From OFTM10 sp964196195 (lineage in GTDB: Bacteria > Actinomycetota > Acidimicrobiia > Acidimicrobiales > Aldehydirespiratoraceae), in assembly GCA_964196195.1 (NCBI GenBank), contig CAXMSE010000070.1:1-13896 (forward strand): a stretch of DNA of 13,896 nt, written 5' to 3'. The notes beneath the pieces were generated by a model that was given only the letters and a program-made list of their open reading frames with translations, was not told the origin of the DNA and did no database searches. Position numbers and translations under genes: made by a program. Below, piece after piece: positions 7,313 through 13,896 of the stretch (its first letter is position 1; every line of letters begins with the position of its first letter).

Positions 7313-7798
7313 TCAGATGGGCGAGGCTTCGCTCAGTGCCTGGGTAAGAGTGTTCCAGCTCAAGGTTGCGCACTTGATGCGCACGGGGAACTTCACGACA
7401 CCCTTCAGAGCTTCGAGGTCGCCGAGATCGACGTCGGTGTCGGCTTCACTGTCGGGGTCGGTTTCCGCACCGTCGCTGTCGAGTTCGCCCTCGTGGATCG
7501 ACATGAGTCCCTTGAATGCGCCGATCAGCTTGCGGGCTTCGGAGACGGACTTGCCTTTTATCGCGGCCGACATCATCGATGCGGAGGACTGGCTGATCGA
7601 GCATCCCTGACCCCCGATGGCGACGTCGTTGATCACACCGTCGTCATCGACATCGATGAACACGATGATCTCGTCGCCACAGAGGGGGTTGAATCCTTCC
7701 GCTCGTACAGCGGGTGGGGTCTCCAGTTCGCCGCGGTTTCTGGGCGACCGATAATGATCGAGGATGATCTCTCGGTAGAGGTCTTCGAGGCCGGGCAT
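7313..7798 (-). CDS. sufU: SufU Fe-S assembly protein
   Basis: A 161-residue SufU. It delivers or relays sulfur from the SufS persulfide for Fe-S cluster building in the cytoplasm. The start ATG 7798 (MPGLEDLYREIILDHYRSPR) matches the family's N terminus and has AGGAG 8 bases upstream, so the longer open frame to 7972 is not used. The zinc/sulfur ligands are present: C40 and D42 (NPLCGDE), C66 (GQGCSIS) and C143 (RIKCATLSW). The SufU-type insertion before the last ligand is here longer and strikingly acidic (residues 105-124, ELDSDGAETDPDSEADTDVD). The gene starts 17 bases after the sufS stop and is followed by the HD-GYP gene. Confidence 0.95.
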   Translation of the reverse strand: MPGLEDLYREIILDHYRSPRNRGELETPPAVRAEGFNPLCGDEIIVFIDVDDDGVINDVAIGGQGCSISQSSASMMSAAIKGKSVSEARKLIGAFKGLMSIHEGELDSDGAETDPDSEADTDVDLGDLEALKGVVKFPVRIKCATLSWNTLTQALSEASPI

Positions 7799-7815
7799 GG
7801 GAGAGGCTCCTGGTC

Positions 7816-9045
7816 CTAGAGCGAGAAGATGTCGCTCGCCGCGCCGAGTGACTCGGCGAGGCAGTCGATGTCGGATTCGTCGTTGTAGACGTAGAGGGAG
7901 GCGCGACTGGTGGCGGGAACGCCCAGGGTGCGCAACAGAGGCTTGGCGCAGTGATGGCCGGCCCTCACGCAAACACCGGCCTGGTCGAGTACCTGGGCAA
8001 TATCGTGGGGGTGCACATCGTCGTACACGAATGACAGAACCCCACCCCGCTCAGCTGGTTCGGAAGGGCCGTGAATTGTGATCTTGTCGCCGTGACGCTC
8101 GGTGAGGGTGCGCATGGCGTAGGCGGTGAGCTCCACCTCATGACGGCGGACCTCGTCCATCCCGAGGTGTTCGAGATAGTCGATCGCTGCGCCCAGACCG
8201 ACGGCTTCGGCCACCATCGGTGTGCCGGCCTCGAACTTCCACGGAATCTCGTTGGTGGTGAAGCCCTCCTTGGTGACTTGGAGGATCATTTCGCCGCCTC
8301 CCAGGAAGGGCGGCATCGCATCGAGAATCTCGGCATGAGCCCAGAGCCCGCCGATGCCCATCGGGCCGAGCATCTTGTGGCCGGTGAACACCAGGAAATC
8401 GGCGCCCATGGCCTGGACGTCGGTGGCCAGATGGGGCACGTACTGGCTGGCGTCCACTGCTATCAGAGCATCGTGGCGGTGGGCGGCCTCGGCGAGACGG
8501 GCCACCGGGTTGAGGGTGCCGAGGACATTCGACATGGCCGTGATGCTGAGGAGCTTCGCTCCATCGAGGAGTTGGTCGAGATCGCCGAGATCGAGATGGC
8601 CATCGGCGGTGACCGGGATCCAGCGCAGCTCGAAGCCCTTCTCGGCTGCCAACATGTGCCAAGGCACGATGTTGGCGTGGTGTTCCATCTCAGAGATCAC
8701 CACTGCGTCGCCGGGGCCGAGGTTGGCTCCGCCCCACGATCGGGCCAGCAGATTCATCGCTTCTGTGGCGTTCTTGGTGAACACCACCTCGTTGGTGGCG
8801 GGCGCGTTTATGAAGCGGGCAAACTTGGCGCGAACGCGTTCGAGGGCTTCGGTGGCCTTCACCGCGATCTCATAGGAACCCCTGTGAACGTTTGCGTTGA
8901 CCGTCTCGTAGTAGGTCGACATCGCGTCGATCACCGATTGGGGCTTCTGTGAGGTGTTGCTCGAGTCGAGGTAAACGATCGGAGTGCCGTGCACTCGCCG
9001 CTGCAGCAGGGGGAAGTCGTTCTTTACCGCCGCCCAATCGGTCAT
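7816..9045 (-). CDS. sufS: SufS cysteine desulfurase
   Basis: A 409-residue PLP-dependent group II cysteine desulfurase that takes sulfur from cysteine and passes it to SufU. Visible active-site residues are H123 (EHHAN, stacks on PLP), D198 and Q201 (VDASQYVPH), the PLP lysine K224 (FTGHKMLGP), the persulfide cysteine C366 (RAGHHCAKPL) and R381 (SRASLYVYN). Length is normal for the family. The start ATG 9045 overlaps the sufC stop in ATGA, which fixes it. The open frame continues upstream to 9417 only as a shadow of sufC. The N terminus has YLDSSNTSQKP, a variant of the usual YLD.AATSQKP. It is in one transcription unit with sufC and sufU. Confidence 0.96.
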   Translation of the reverse strand: MTDWAAVKNDFPLLQRRVHGTPIVYLDSSNTSQKPQSVIDAMSTYYETVNANVHRGSYEIAVKATEALERVRAKFARFINAPATNEVVFTKNATEAMNLLARSWGGANLGPGDAVVISEMEHHANIVPWHMLAAEKGFELRWIPVTADGHLDLGDLDQLLDGAKLLSITAMSNVLGTLNPVARLAEAAHRHDALIAVDASQYVPHLATDVQAMGADFLVFTGHKMLGPMGIGGLWAHAEILDAMPPFLGGGEMILQVTKEGFTTNEIPWKFEAGTPMVAEAVGLGAAIDYLEHLGMDEVRRHEVELTAYAMRTLTERHGDKITIHGPSEPAERGGVLSFVYDDVHPHDIAQVLDQAGVCVRAGHHCAKPLLRTLGVPATSRASLYVYNDESDIDCLAESLGAASDIFSL

Positions 9046-9803
9046 ACGCTTATGTCGAATCGTTCGTAGCCTTCGTGTTCGAGCCGTTCGGAGAGCTCGG
9101 GACCGCCGCTTTCGGCGATCCGACCGTTGATCAGCACGTGGACCCGGTCGGGCTTGAGCTCGCTCAGAAGGCGCTGGTAGTGGGTGATGGCAAGCACGCC
9201 CAACTCGGGGCGCTCGTTGCGGACTTCCTGCACACCCTGGGCAACGACCCTCAGGGCATCGATATCGAGGCCGGAATCGGTTTCGTCGAGGATCGCGATC
9301 TCGGGTTCGAGAATCGCCATCTGGAGGATCTCGTTGCGCTTTTTCTCGCCGCCGGAGAACCCCTCGTTGAGATAGCGATCGGCGAAATTGGGATCCATGT
9401 CGAGGCGTTCCATCCACTCCATGATGGCGAGTCGCAATTCCAGTATCGACAGCTCGATACCTTTACGAGCCGAGAGCGCCTGACGCAGGAAATTGATCAC
9501 CGAGACACCGGGGATCTCCTGGGGGTACTGGAAGGCGAGGAACATTCCGGCCTTGCCTCGCACGTCGGCAGGCCATCTGGTGACATCGTCGCCGCGAAAC
9601 TTGACGGATCCGGCGGTGACTTCGTATTCGGGGCTGCCCAAGAGCACGTTGGCCAAGGTGGACTTGCCGCTGCCGTTGGGGCCCATCAGGGCGTGGACCT
9701 CGCCGGCCCCGACAGTGAGGTCGACGCCTCGCAAAATCTCAACTCCACCGTCCGTGGTGGCAGCTTTGAGACCGATGATTTCGAAGAGAGGGGCTTCGGA
9801 CAT
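9042..9803 (-). CDS. sufC: SufC Fe-S assembly ATPase
   Basis: A 253-residue ABC-type ATPase without membrane segments, which normally works in a SufB-SufC-SufD scaffold for Fe-S cluster building. Walker A is GPNGSGKS (41-48), the Q-loop is Q92 (AFQYPQEIPG), the SufC-type signature is FSGGEKKRNEILQ (149-161), Walker B ends in D173-E174 (AILDETDSGLDIDAL), and the switch histidine is H208 (AITHY). FSGGEKKRNEILQ and the SGLDIDAL D-loop are diagnostic of SufC rather than transport ATPases. ATG 9803 fits the family's N terminus, although no good SD precedes it. The genes sufB and sufD, expected upstream, are not there. The amidase gene ends 51 bases upstream instead. Confidence 0.96.
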   Translation of the reverse strand: MSEAPLFEIIGLKAATTDGGVEILRGVDLTVGAGEVHALMGPNGSGKSTLANVLLGSPEYEVTAGSVKFRGDDVTRWPADVRGKAGMFLAFQYPQEIPGVSVINFLRQALSARKGIELSILELRLAIMEWMERLDMDPNFADRYLNEGFSGGEKKRNEILQMAILEPEIAILDETDSGLDIDALRVVAQGVQEVRNERPELGVLAITHYQRLLSELKPDRVHVLINGRIAESGGPELSERLEHEGYERFDISV

Positions 9804-9854
9804 GCTGATGAGTCTATGGGTTCTGCTGAGTTCGCACTACGGGCATAGGAGTAA

Positions 9855-11252
9855 TTAGGGGGCGTCTATGGGGCATGTCATCGGCCATGGATGATGTCGC
9901 TGCCAGGCGAGGCCAACCTCGAGTAGGAGGGGCTCTCGATGATGGGCGGCGAGAAGCTGCAGGCCCACCGGTAAGCCATCGCTCGCGAGTCCTGCGGGCA
10001 ACGAGATGGCGGGGTTGCCATAGATATTGGAAGGGGCGGTGAGCGCGCCGTTGTTGCCGGCGCTGGCTTCGCGGCCCTCGAACACGCTCGGGATCCAGCC
10101 GTCGGCCCCGAAGGCGGTGGCCGGATTGGTGGCGGCCAATACCAGATCGACCTCGTCGAACATGGTGGCCATCGCCTCATTGAGTTCGACCCTGCGTGTC
10201 TCGGCCTTCACCAGCGCATCGATATCGAGCCGGGCCTCGGTGTATTGCAAGCCTGCCCTCATCGCGCCGGTGAGATCGGGAGCACATTCGGGCCAGAGGT
10301 CGCCGAGTGCTTTGCGGGTGCCTACGCCGCCCGTGATTCCCCAGGCGCCCATGACGTTGGGCAGTCGGAGATCGAGGCCGACGCGTCGCATCCCGGTTGC
10401 CTTGATGAGTTCCTCGGCTGCTGAGCGCACCAGCTCTTCGGTTTCGGCACCGATGATCGCACCTCCCAGGTCGGGCACGACAGCCACCCGGAGGCTCGCC
10501 ATCAGTTCTCCAAGCCGGCCGAGGCCGGATTCGTAGCCCTCGACCCGGGGTAGGGAAAGTGGGTCGCGTGGATCGTGGCCATTGGTCACATCGAGGAAGC
10601 GGGCCGAGTCCCTGATGCTGCGGCTGACCGAACCTTCCACCGAGGTGGCATTGCCGAGGATGCTTCCGGGGCCCCTCGGGATTCGCCCATACGTCGACTT
10701 CAGCCCGACGAGGCCACAAAACCCGGCCGGGATACGGATCGAGCCGCCCCCATCGCTGGCGGTGGCCAGGGCAAACATTCCCGCGGCAACGCCGGCGGCC
10801 GAACCGCCCGATGATCCGCCGGGCGTTCGCTCGGGGTCCCAAGGGTTGAGGGTGGCGCCGTGGAGCTTGGTGTAGGTCTGATTGACACCGCCGAATTCGC
10901 TCGATGTCGTCTGAACTGCAGCTACCGCACCGGCACGCTTGAGCCTGCGAACGCTGAATGAGTCGTCCGCAAAGGTTTGATCTGCAAGCGGCACCGACGC
11001 CTTGGTGTCGGGCCAGCCGGCCACGCCGAGTAGTTCCTTCACCGCCAGAGGCACACCACCGAACGGCAGTCCCACGTCGGCGTTCGACGCAGCCTCGCGG
11101 GCAGCCTCGGCATCCACGTGGCACACGGCGTTGAGCTCACTGGCGTCCACCGCGGCGAGCGTGGCCTCGAGTTCCTCGAGGGGGTGTCGGTCGCCAGCTC
11201 TGAAGGCCTCGACCAAGCCGACCACGTCTCCGGTCCAGGGCTGGTCGGTCAT
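9855..11252 (-). CDS. amidase-signature family hydrolase
   Basis: A 465-residue enzyme of the amidase signature family, which hydrolyses C-N amide bonds using a Ser-cisSer-Lys triad. By spacing, the triad is K72 (LAVKELLG), S147 (TPGGSSGGS) and nucleophile S171 (SDGGGSIRIPAGFCG). The 99- and 24-residue spacings match the classic family layout. The segment GLKSTYGRIPRGPG follows, as usual. The substrate cannot be told from sequence. It is not obviously GatA, since gatB and gatC are not nearby and the C-terminal part is of the general amidase type (NPAISLPAGLASDGLPVGLQ). Start ATG 11252 has only a weak GGA 7-10 bases upstream. It is the first gene of the minus-strand run that continues into sufC with a 51-base gap, so read-through is possible. 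Confidence 0.92.
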   Translation of the reverse strand: MTDQPWTGDVVGLVEAFRAGDRHPLEELEATLAAVDASELNAVCHVDAEAAREAASNADVGLPFGGVPLAVKELLGVAGWPDTKASVPLADQTFADDSFSVRRLKRAGAVAAVQTTSSEFGGVNQTYTKLHGATLNPWDPERTPGGSSGGSAAGVAAGMFALATASDGGGSIRIPAGFCGLVGLKSTYGRIPRGPGSILGNATSVEGSVSRSIRDSARFLDVTNGHDPRDPLSLPRVEGYESGLGRLGELMASLRVAVVPDLGGAIIGAETEELVRSAAEELIKATGMRRVGLDLRLPNVMGAWGITGGVGTRKALGDLWPECAPDLTGAMRAGLQYTEARLDIDALVKAETRRVELNEAMATMFDEVDLVLAATNPATAFGADGWIPSVFEGREASAGNNGALTAPSNIYGNPAISLPAGLASDGLPVGLQLLAAHHREPLLLEVGLAWQRHHPWPMTCPIDAP

Positions 11253-11315
11253 GAAGGTTCCAATCGTTCGCGGCTCACGTTGTCATCTTCTCGACGCTGA
11301 GTGCACGTCGCGGGG

Positions 11316-11786
11316 TCAGTTCATCTGCTCGGTCGGGGCCACAACGTCGAGCCCGAGCGCGAGCGCGGCGGGAATCTGGCGGCGATCGAGGGTGGCATAT
11401 CGAAGCGGCCGGGGCAGGCGGTCGATCGCGGCGAGATGCACGGCGTCGACCGTACGAAGACCGTAGGTGTTGCCGATGTCGACCGCTCGGGCGAGGCACT
11501 GCTCATCCACCGGCACCACCACCATGGCATCGATGTCGGCGCGCGCGGCTGCTGCGAGATCGGCCGCGGTGTACCGATCTCCGGCCAAGCGATGCAGGGC
11601 GAGGAGAAGCTCGGTGCGGGCCAGATCGGAGATGCACCACACATCGGCCTCTTCCATGGCATCGCACACGAGTGAGCGATTCTCGCTCGGCACATATCGC
11701 TCCACGAGGGCGCTCGGGTCGAGGGCAAGCACTCCGGCTGATGGTGCGCTCGCCGACGTCGGCGCGTCTGCTCCGGTGCTGCTCAT
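11316..11786 (-). CDS. PIN-domain (VapC-like) toxin
   Basis: A 156-residue PIN-domain protein, expected to be a magnesium-dependent RNase toxin. The acidic active-site residues are D23 (LALDPSALVERY), E59 (DLARTELLLAL), D114 (TVDAVHLAA) and D134 (YATLDRRQ). The order D...E...D...D and the closing GLDVV strand are typical of VapC-like toxins. Start ATG 11786 overlaps the antitoxin stop in ATGA. Compared with most VapCs there is an extra N-terminal segment of about 17 residues, rich in Ser/Ala. It may be real, or translation may begin closer to the PIN domain, but the coupled ATG is the best choice. The target RNA cannot be told from sequence. Confidence 0.9.
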   Translation of the reverse strand: MSSTGADAPTSASAPSAGVLALDPSALVERYVPSENRSLVCDAMEEADVWCISDLARTELLLALHRLAGDRYTAADLAAAARADIDAMVVVPVDEQCLARAVDIGNTYGLRTVDAVHLAAIDRLPRPLRYATLDRRQIPAALALGLDVVAPTEQMN

Positions 11787-12112
11787 CGGCGTCGACCGCT
11801 TTCGGGAAGGCCGCCCCTGAGCTCGGCGAGCACGCCGCGGGGACGCGCATCTACAGGGATAACTGCGGGGATTGGCTTCGCCGGATGGTCGTCGCGTCCC
11901 GGGAGTCGCACCATGCCAGAGGCCGCGAGATCATCGAGAGATGGGGCACCGGTCGGTTCGAGAGGACCCAACTGGGCGACGGGTCGGCCATCGACACTCA
12001 CGATGATCCGCTCTCCGCCCCCGGCGCGACGGACGAAGGCCGCGAGTTCTGAGCGAAGCTCGCGGATGCCGGTGCGGTTCGACCGCGGGGATTCCTCGAG
12101 TGCATCGTGCAT
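11783..12112 (-). CDS. Phd/YefM-type antitoxin
   Basis: A 109-residue antitoxin, first gene of the pair. Residues 14-51 (GIRELRSELAAFVRRAGGGE, then RIIVSVDGRPVAQLGPL) are the Phd/YefM DNA-binding and dimerisation domain. The rest (52-109) is Pro/Arg-rich with LDDLAASGMVRLPGRD and RGVLAELRGG and would bind and block the toxin. ATG 12112 is the first in-frame start, since upstream codons stop quickly. No SD is visible, and a TACACT -10-like hexamer sits only about 8 bases before the start, so the message may be leaderless. The tandem repeat at 12118-12136 directly upstream is the likely autoregulatory operator. Antitoxins of this fold usually repress their own promoter together with the toxin. 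Confidence 0.9.
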   Translation of the reverse strand: MHDALEESPRSNRTGIRELRSELAAFVRRAGGGERIIVSVDGRPVAQLGPLEPTGAPSLDDLAASGMVRLPGRDDHPAKPIPAVIPVDARPRGVLAELRGGLPESGRRR

Positions 12113-12117
12113 TTATT

Positions 12118-12136
12118 AAGTGTACATAAGTGTACA
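12118..12136. promoter_or_regulatory. tandem repeat operator of the toxin-antitoxin pair
   Basis: AAGTGTACA occurs twice, at 12118-12126 and 12128-12136, with a period of 10 bases (one helical turn). Each copy contains the palindrome TGTACA, and the second extends to the 8-base palindrome GTGTACAC (12130-12137). On the minus strand the copies overlap a -10-like TACACT just before the antitoxin ATG, so binding would block transcription. It is the only such element in the window. The same gap also holds the upstream region of the acyl-CoA dehydrogenase gene. Confidence 0.7.
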
Positions 12137-12202
12137 CCTCTCGACTGGAACAGGCAGAGGTTGAGAGCTAGCGTGCTCATCGATTCAGTCACCACCGACG
12201 CC

Positions 12203-12207
12203 GGGAG
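12203..12207 (+). promoter_or_regulatory. ribosome binding site deciding a GTG start
   Basis: GGGAG at 12203-12207, 6 bases before GTG 12214, supports GTG as the start of the acyl-CoA dehydrogenase, whose protein begins MNFAFSEEQDQLREF as usual for the family. Confidence 0.7.
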
Positions 12208-12213
12208 AGCCCA

Positions 12214-13329
12214 GTGAACTTCGCCTTCAGTGAAGAACAGGACCAGCTGCGAGAGTTTGTGCGGAGTTTCCTCGAGGACAAATCCGCTGAAACCGCCGTG
12301 CGCGAGCAGATGGACACCGAGCACGGCTACGACGAGGCCGTCTGGAATCAGATGGCCGAGCAGATGGGCCTTCAGGCCCTCGCCATTCCTGAGGAATACG
12401 GTGGCCAGGGCTACGGCTTCGTCGAGCAGATCGTCGTGCTCGAGGAGATGGGCCGCGCCCTGTTGTGTGCCCCTTACTTCTCGTCGTGTGTGCTCGCGGC
12501 CAATGTCTTGCTCCAGAGCGGCGACGAGGGAGCGATGAAATCCCACCTCCCCGGCATCGCCTCCGGCGAGACCCGCGCCGCTCTCGCCTTCACCGAGGAC
12601 AACGGCCGCTGGGACGAAAGCGGTGTCACCATGCAGGCCTCCGAGGCGGGTGGTTCCTGGACCCTCGACGGCACCAAGATGTATGTGCTCGACGGCCACA
12701 CCGCCAACCTCCTGATCGTGGCAGCCCGCACCGACGCCGGTGTTTCGCTGTTCAGCGTCGACGCCGAGGCCGACGGCCTCACCCGTACCGCCCTTTCCAC
12801 GATGGACCAGACCCGCAAGCAGGCCAAGCTCGAGTTCTCGGAAGTAGCAGCCACCCCCATCGGTGCCGACGGGGCCGGTTGGACAGCGCTGCAGACCACT
12901 CTCGATCTGGCTGCGGTGGCACTTGCCGCCGAGCAGGTTGGTGGGGCCCAAATGTGCCTCGACATGTCTGTCGAATACGCAAAGGTAAGGGTTCAATTCG
13001 GCCGCCCGATCGGCTCATTCCAGGCAATTAAACACAAGTGCGCCGACATGCTCCTCGAAGTCGAGTCCGCAAAGTCCGCCGCCTACTACGCGGGCTGGTG
13101 TGCCGCGGAGATGAACGACGAGTTGCCCCAGGTGGCATCGCTGGCCAAGAGCTACTGCTCAGAGGCCTACTTCCACGCCGCCGCGGAGAATATCCAGATC
13201 CACGGAGGTATCGGATTCACCTGGGAGCACCCCGCTCACCTCTACTTCAAGCGGGCCAAGAGCTCCGAGCTACTGTTCGGCGATCCCACCTACCACCGCG
13301 AGCTTCTCGCCCAACGCATTGGGATCTGA
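12214..13329 (+). CDS. acyl-CoA dehydrogenase (FadE-like)
   Basis: A 371-residue flavoprotein that should introduce a double bond into an acyl-CoA. The N-terminal helical domain (about 1-115), the middle beta domain (about 120-215, AALAFTEDNGRWD) and the C-terminal helical domain with the signature VRVQFGRPIGSFQAIKHKCA (258-277) and QIHGGIGFTWEHP (328-340) are all present. At the position of the catalytic Glu of medium-chain enzymes (YEGT) this protein has F355 (LLFGD), so the base must lie elsewhere. E240 in ALAAEQVGG, conserved in FadE-type enzymes of actinobacterial sterol/branched-acyl degradation, is a candidate (inference). Such enzymes often work as a heterotetramer with a second dehydrogenase, but no partner gene is next to it. 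The substrate is unknown. Confidence 0.93.
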   Translation: MNFAFSEEQDQLREFVRSFLEDKSAETAVREQMDTEHGYDEAVWNQMAEQMGLQALAIPEEYGGQGYGFVEQIVVLEEMGRALLCAPYFSSCVLAANVLLQSGDEGAMKSHLPGIASGETRAALAFTEDNGRWDESGVTMQASEAGGSWTLDGTKMYVLDGHTANLLIVAARTDAGVSLFSVDAEADGLTRTALSTMDQTRKQAKLEFSEVAATPIGADGAGWTALQTTLDLAAVALAAEQVGGAQMCLDMSVEYAKVRVQFGRPIGSFQAIKHKCADMLLEVESAKSAAYYAGWCAAEMNDELPQVASLAKSYCSEAYFHAAAENIQIHGGIGFTWEHPAHLYFKRAKSSELLFGDPTYHRELLAQRIGI

Positions 13330-13369
13330 ATCCCTCCCGAAGGCCTCGTTCCGCCGTTAGGTTCACCCC

Positions 13370-13822
13370 ATGACTTGGTTGTTCTTCCTGGTCGGTGCGG
13401 TGGTGGTGCTGGTCATAGGTTTCGTGGCCCTCGGCCAGGTGATCGGCCGACTCGAGCATCAACGACCGCCGGCGGTCTACGAGGTGGCAGCCGCGGTTGA
13501 GTGGATCGGCGACCGACTTCCCGACGAGGTCACCGCGCGCTTGAGCTACGACGATGTCGGCCGGATCGTCGGCTGGCATCTCGACTGGTTCAACGATGTC
13601 GGAGTGGCGTCGAAATACGGTCAAGAACTCGCCGGCGACGACGTCATGAGCGAGGGTGCCATTGCTATGGAAGAGGCGGCGGTCGACGCCGTGGTGGCGC
13701 GGGCGATTGCCGATGCCGAGACCAACGCCGACACCGCGATCGAAGCACTCGACGTTGTCTGTGTGCTCGACCTCCAGATGCGCTATCTGGAGGCGATTGG
13801 TGCAGTCGGCGACGAGGTCTGA
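13370..13822 (+). CDS. membrane-anchored conserved actinobacterial protein
   Basis: A 150-residue protein with one N-terminal membrane helix (residues 3-26, WLFFLVGAVVVLVIGFVALG) and a soluble, acidic, helical remainder. The motif VEWIGDRLPDEVTARLSYDDV followed by GWHLDWF is one I recognise from a conserved but uncharacterised actinobacterial family. The end, CVLDLQMRYLEAIGAVG, also fits it. There is no catalytic motif. ATG 13370 is preceded by AGG at about -11. It follows the dehydrogenase by 40 bases in the same direction without a clear terminator, so cotranscription is possible. Function unknown. Confidence 0.8.
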   Translation: MTWLFFLVGAVVVLVIGFVALGQVIGRLEHQRPPAVYEVAAAVEWIGDRLPDEVTARLSYDDVGRIVGWHLDWFNDVGVASKYGQELAGDDVMSEGAIAMEEAAVDAVVARAIADAETNADTAIEALDVVCVLDLQMRYLEAIGAVGDEV

Positions 13823-13836
13823 TCGCGAAACCGCCC

Positions 13837-13857
13837 GCACATGGTCGCCGGGTGTGC
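13837..13857 (+). terminator. weak hairpin after the small membrane protein
   Basis: GCACA (13837-13841) pairs with TGTGC (13853-13857) around an 11-base loop. CCCG/CGGG (13833-13836 with 13849-13852) is an alternative. No T run follows. It may be a weak terminator or only chance. Confidence 0.2.
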
Positions 13858-13862
13858 TTCAC

Positions 13863-13896
13863 TGGTTGGACCAAGAGAGAGGAGGTGGTCCAGCTG
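13863..13896 (+). promoter_or_regulatory. strong Shine-Dalgarno sequence in a hairpin loop
   Basis: AGGAGG at 13880-13885 is the strongest SD in the window. It belongs to the 12-base loop AGAGAGAGGAGG (13874-13885), closed by TTGGACCA (13866-13873) and TGGTCCAG (13886-13893). There are seven Watson-Crick pairs next to the loop, then T-G, G-C, G-T and T-G pairs out to the last base of the window. The gene it serves must start at or just beyond the right edge, so its product cannot be seen. Confidence 0.65.

Noticed and set aside
7799..7972. N-terminal extension of SufU
   Set aside because: It overlaps sufS, is Arg-rich, and the ATG at 7798 has a good SD and the family's normal N terminus.
9046..9417. 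N-terminal extension of SufS
   Set aside because: It overlaps sufC on the same strand and is a shadow. The ATGA-coupled start at 9045 matches the family.
9855..11252. GatA subunit of the tRNA-dependent amidotransferase
   Set aside because: The signature region is shared by all amidase-family enzymes, no gatB or gatC lies nearby, and the rest is of the general amidase type.
13874..13896. Possible 3' end of a 16S rRNA gene on the minus strand
   Set aside because: The minus strand reads GGACCACCTCC instead of the universal GGATCACCTCC, and bases to the left show no rRNA spacer. It reads better as an SD with a hairpin.

Overview
The window is high-GC, densely coded bacterial DNA. It most resembles an actinobacterium, and probably the class Acidimicrobiia (inference). 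The reasons are GTG/TTG starts, a DUF2510 membrane protein, SufU-type Fe-S assembly, secreted proteins with long Thr/Ser/Pro stalks, an HD-GYP protein whose membrane region carries a 'SLVFPD.APSRF' motif, and conserved hypothetical families that I associate with actinobacteria. No rRNA, tRNA, CRISPR array or insertion sequence was seen.

Layout. (1) Bases 1-504, minus strand: the N-terminal part of a secreted protein that runs off the left edge. (2) Bases 505-805: a non-coding stretch with an AT-rich segment. (3) Bases 806-3474: a Thr/Ser-rich secreted protein (minus) divergent from an OmpR-type response regulator and sensor kinase (plus, ATGA overlap). An 11-bp-period direct repeat in the divergent gap is a candidate operator. 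(4) Bases 3546-5246: a DUF2510 multi-pass membrane protein (minus) divergent from a cysteine-rich conserved protein (plus). (5) Bases 5236-11252, all minus: in transcription order an amidase-signature enzyme, sufC, sufS, sufU and a large membrane HD-GYP protein with an extracellular Thr-rich stalk and C-terminal domain. (6) Bases 11316-12136: a Phd/PIN-domain toxin-antitoxin pair (minus) with a tandem repeat operator at its start. (7) Bases 12214-13329: an acyl-CoA dehydrogenase (plus). (8) Bases 13370-13822: a small membrane-anchored conserved protein (plus), followed at the right edge by a strong Shine-Dalgarno sequence held in the loop of a hairpin, ahead of a gene that starts beyond the window.

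How the parts fit. The two-component system probably controls itself and the adjacent secreted protein. SufC, SufS and SufU belong to Fe-S cluster assembly, but the scaffold genes sufB and sufD that normally precede sufC are absent here. The HD-GYP protein could link an extracytoplasmic signal to c-di-GMP breakdown. The toxin-antitoxin pair is probably autoregulated. No single new multi-gene system is obvious. The most unusual items are the HD-GYP fusion, the sufC-S-U cluster without sufBD, the right-edge hairpin around a Shine-Dalgarno sequence, and the operator-like repeats at 1468-1486 and 12118-12136.
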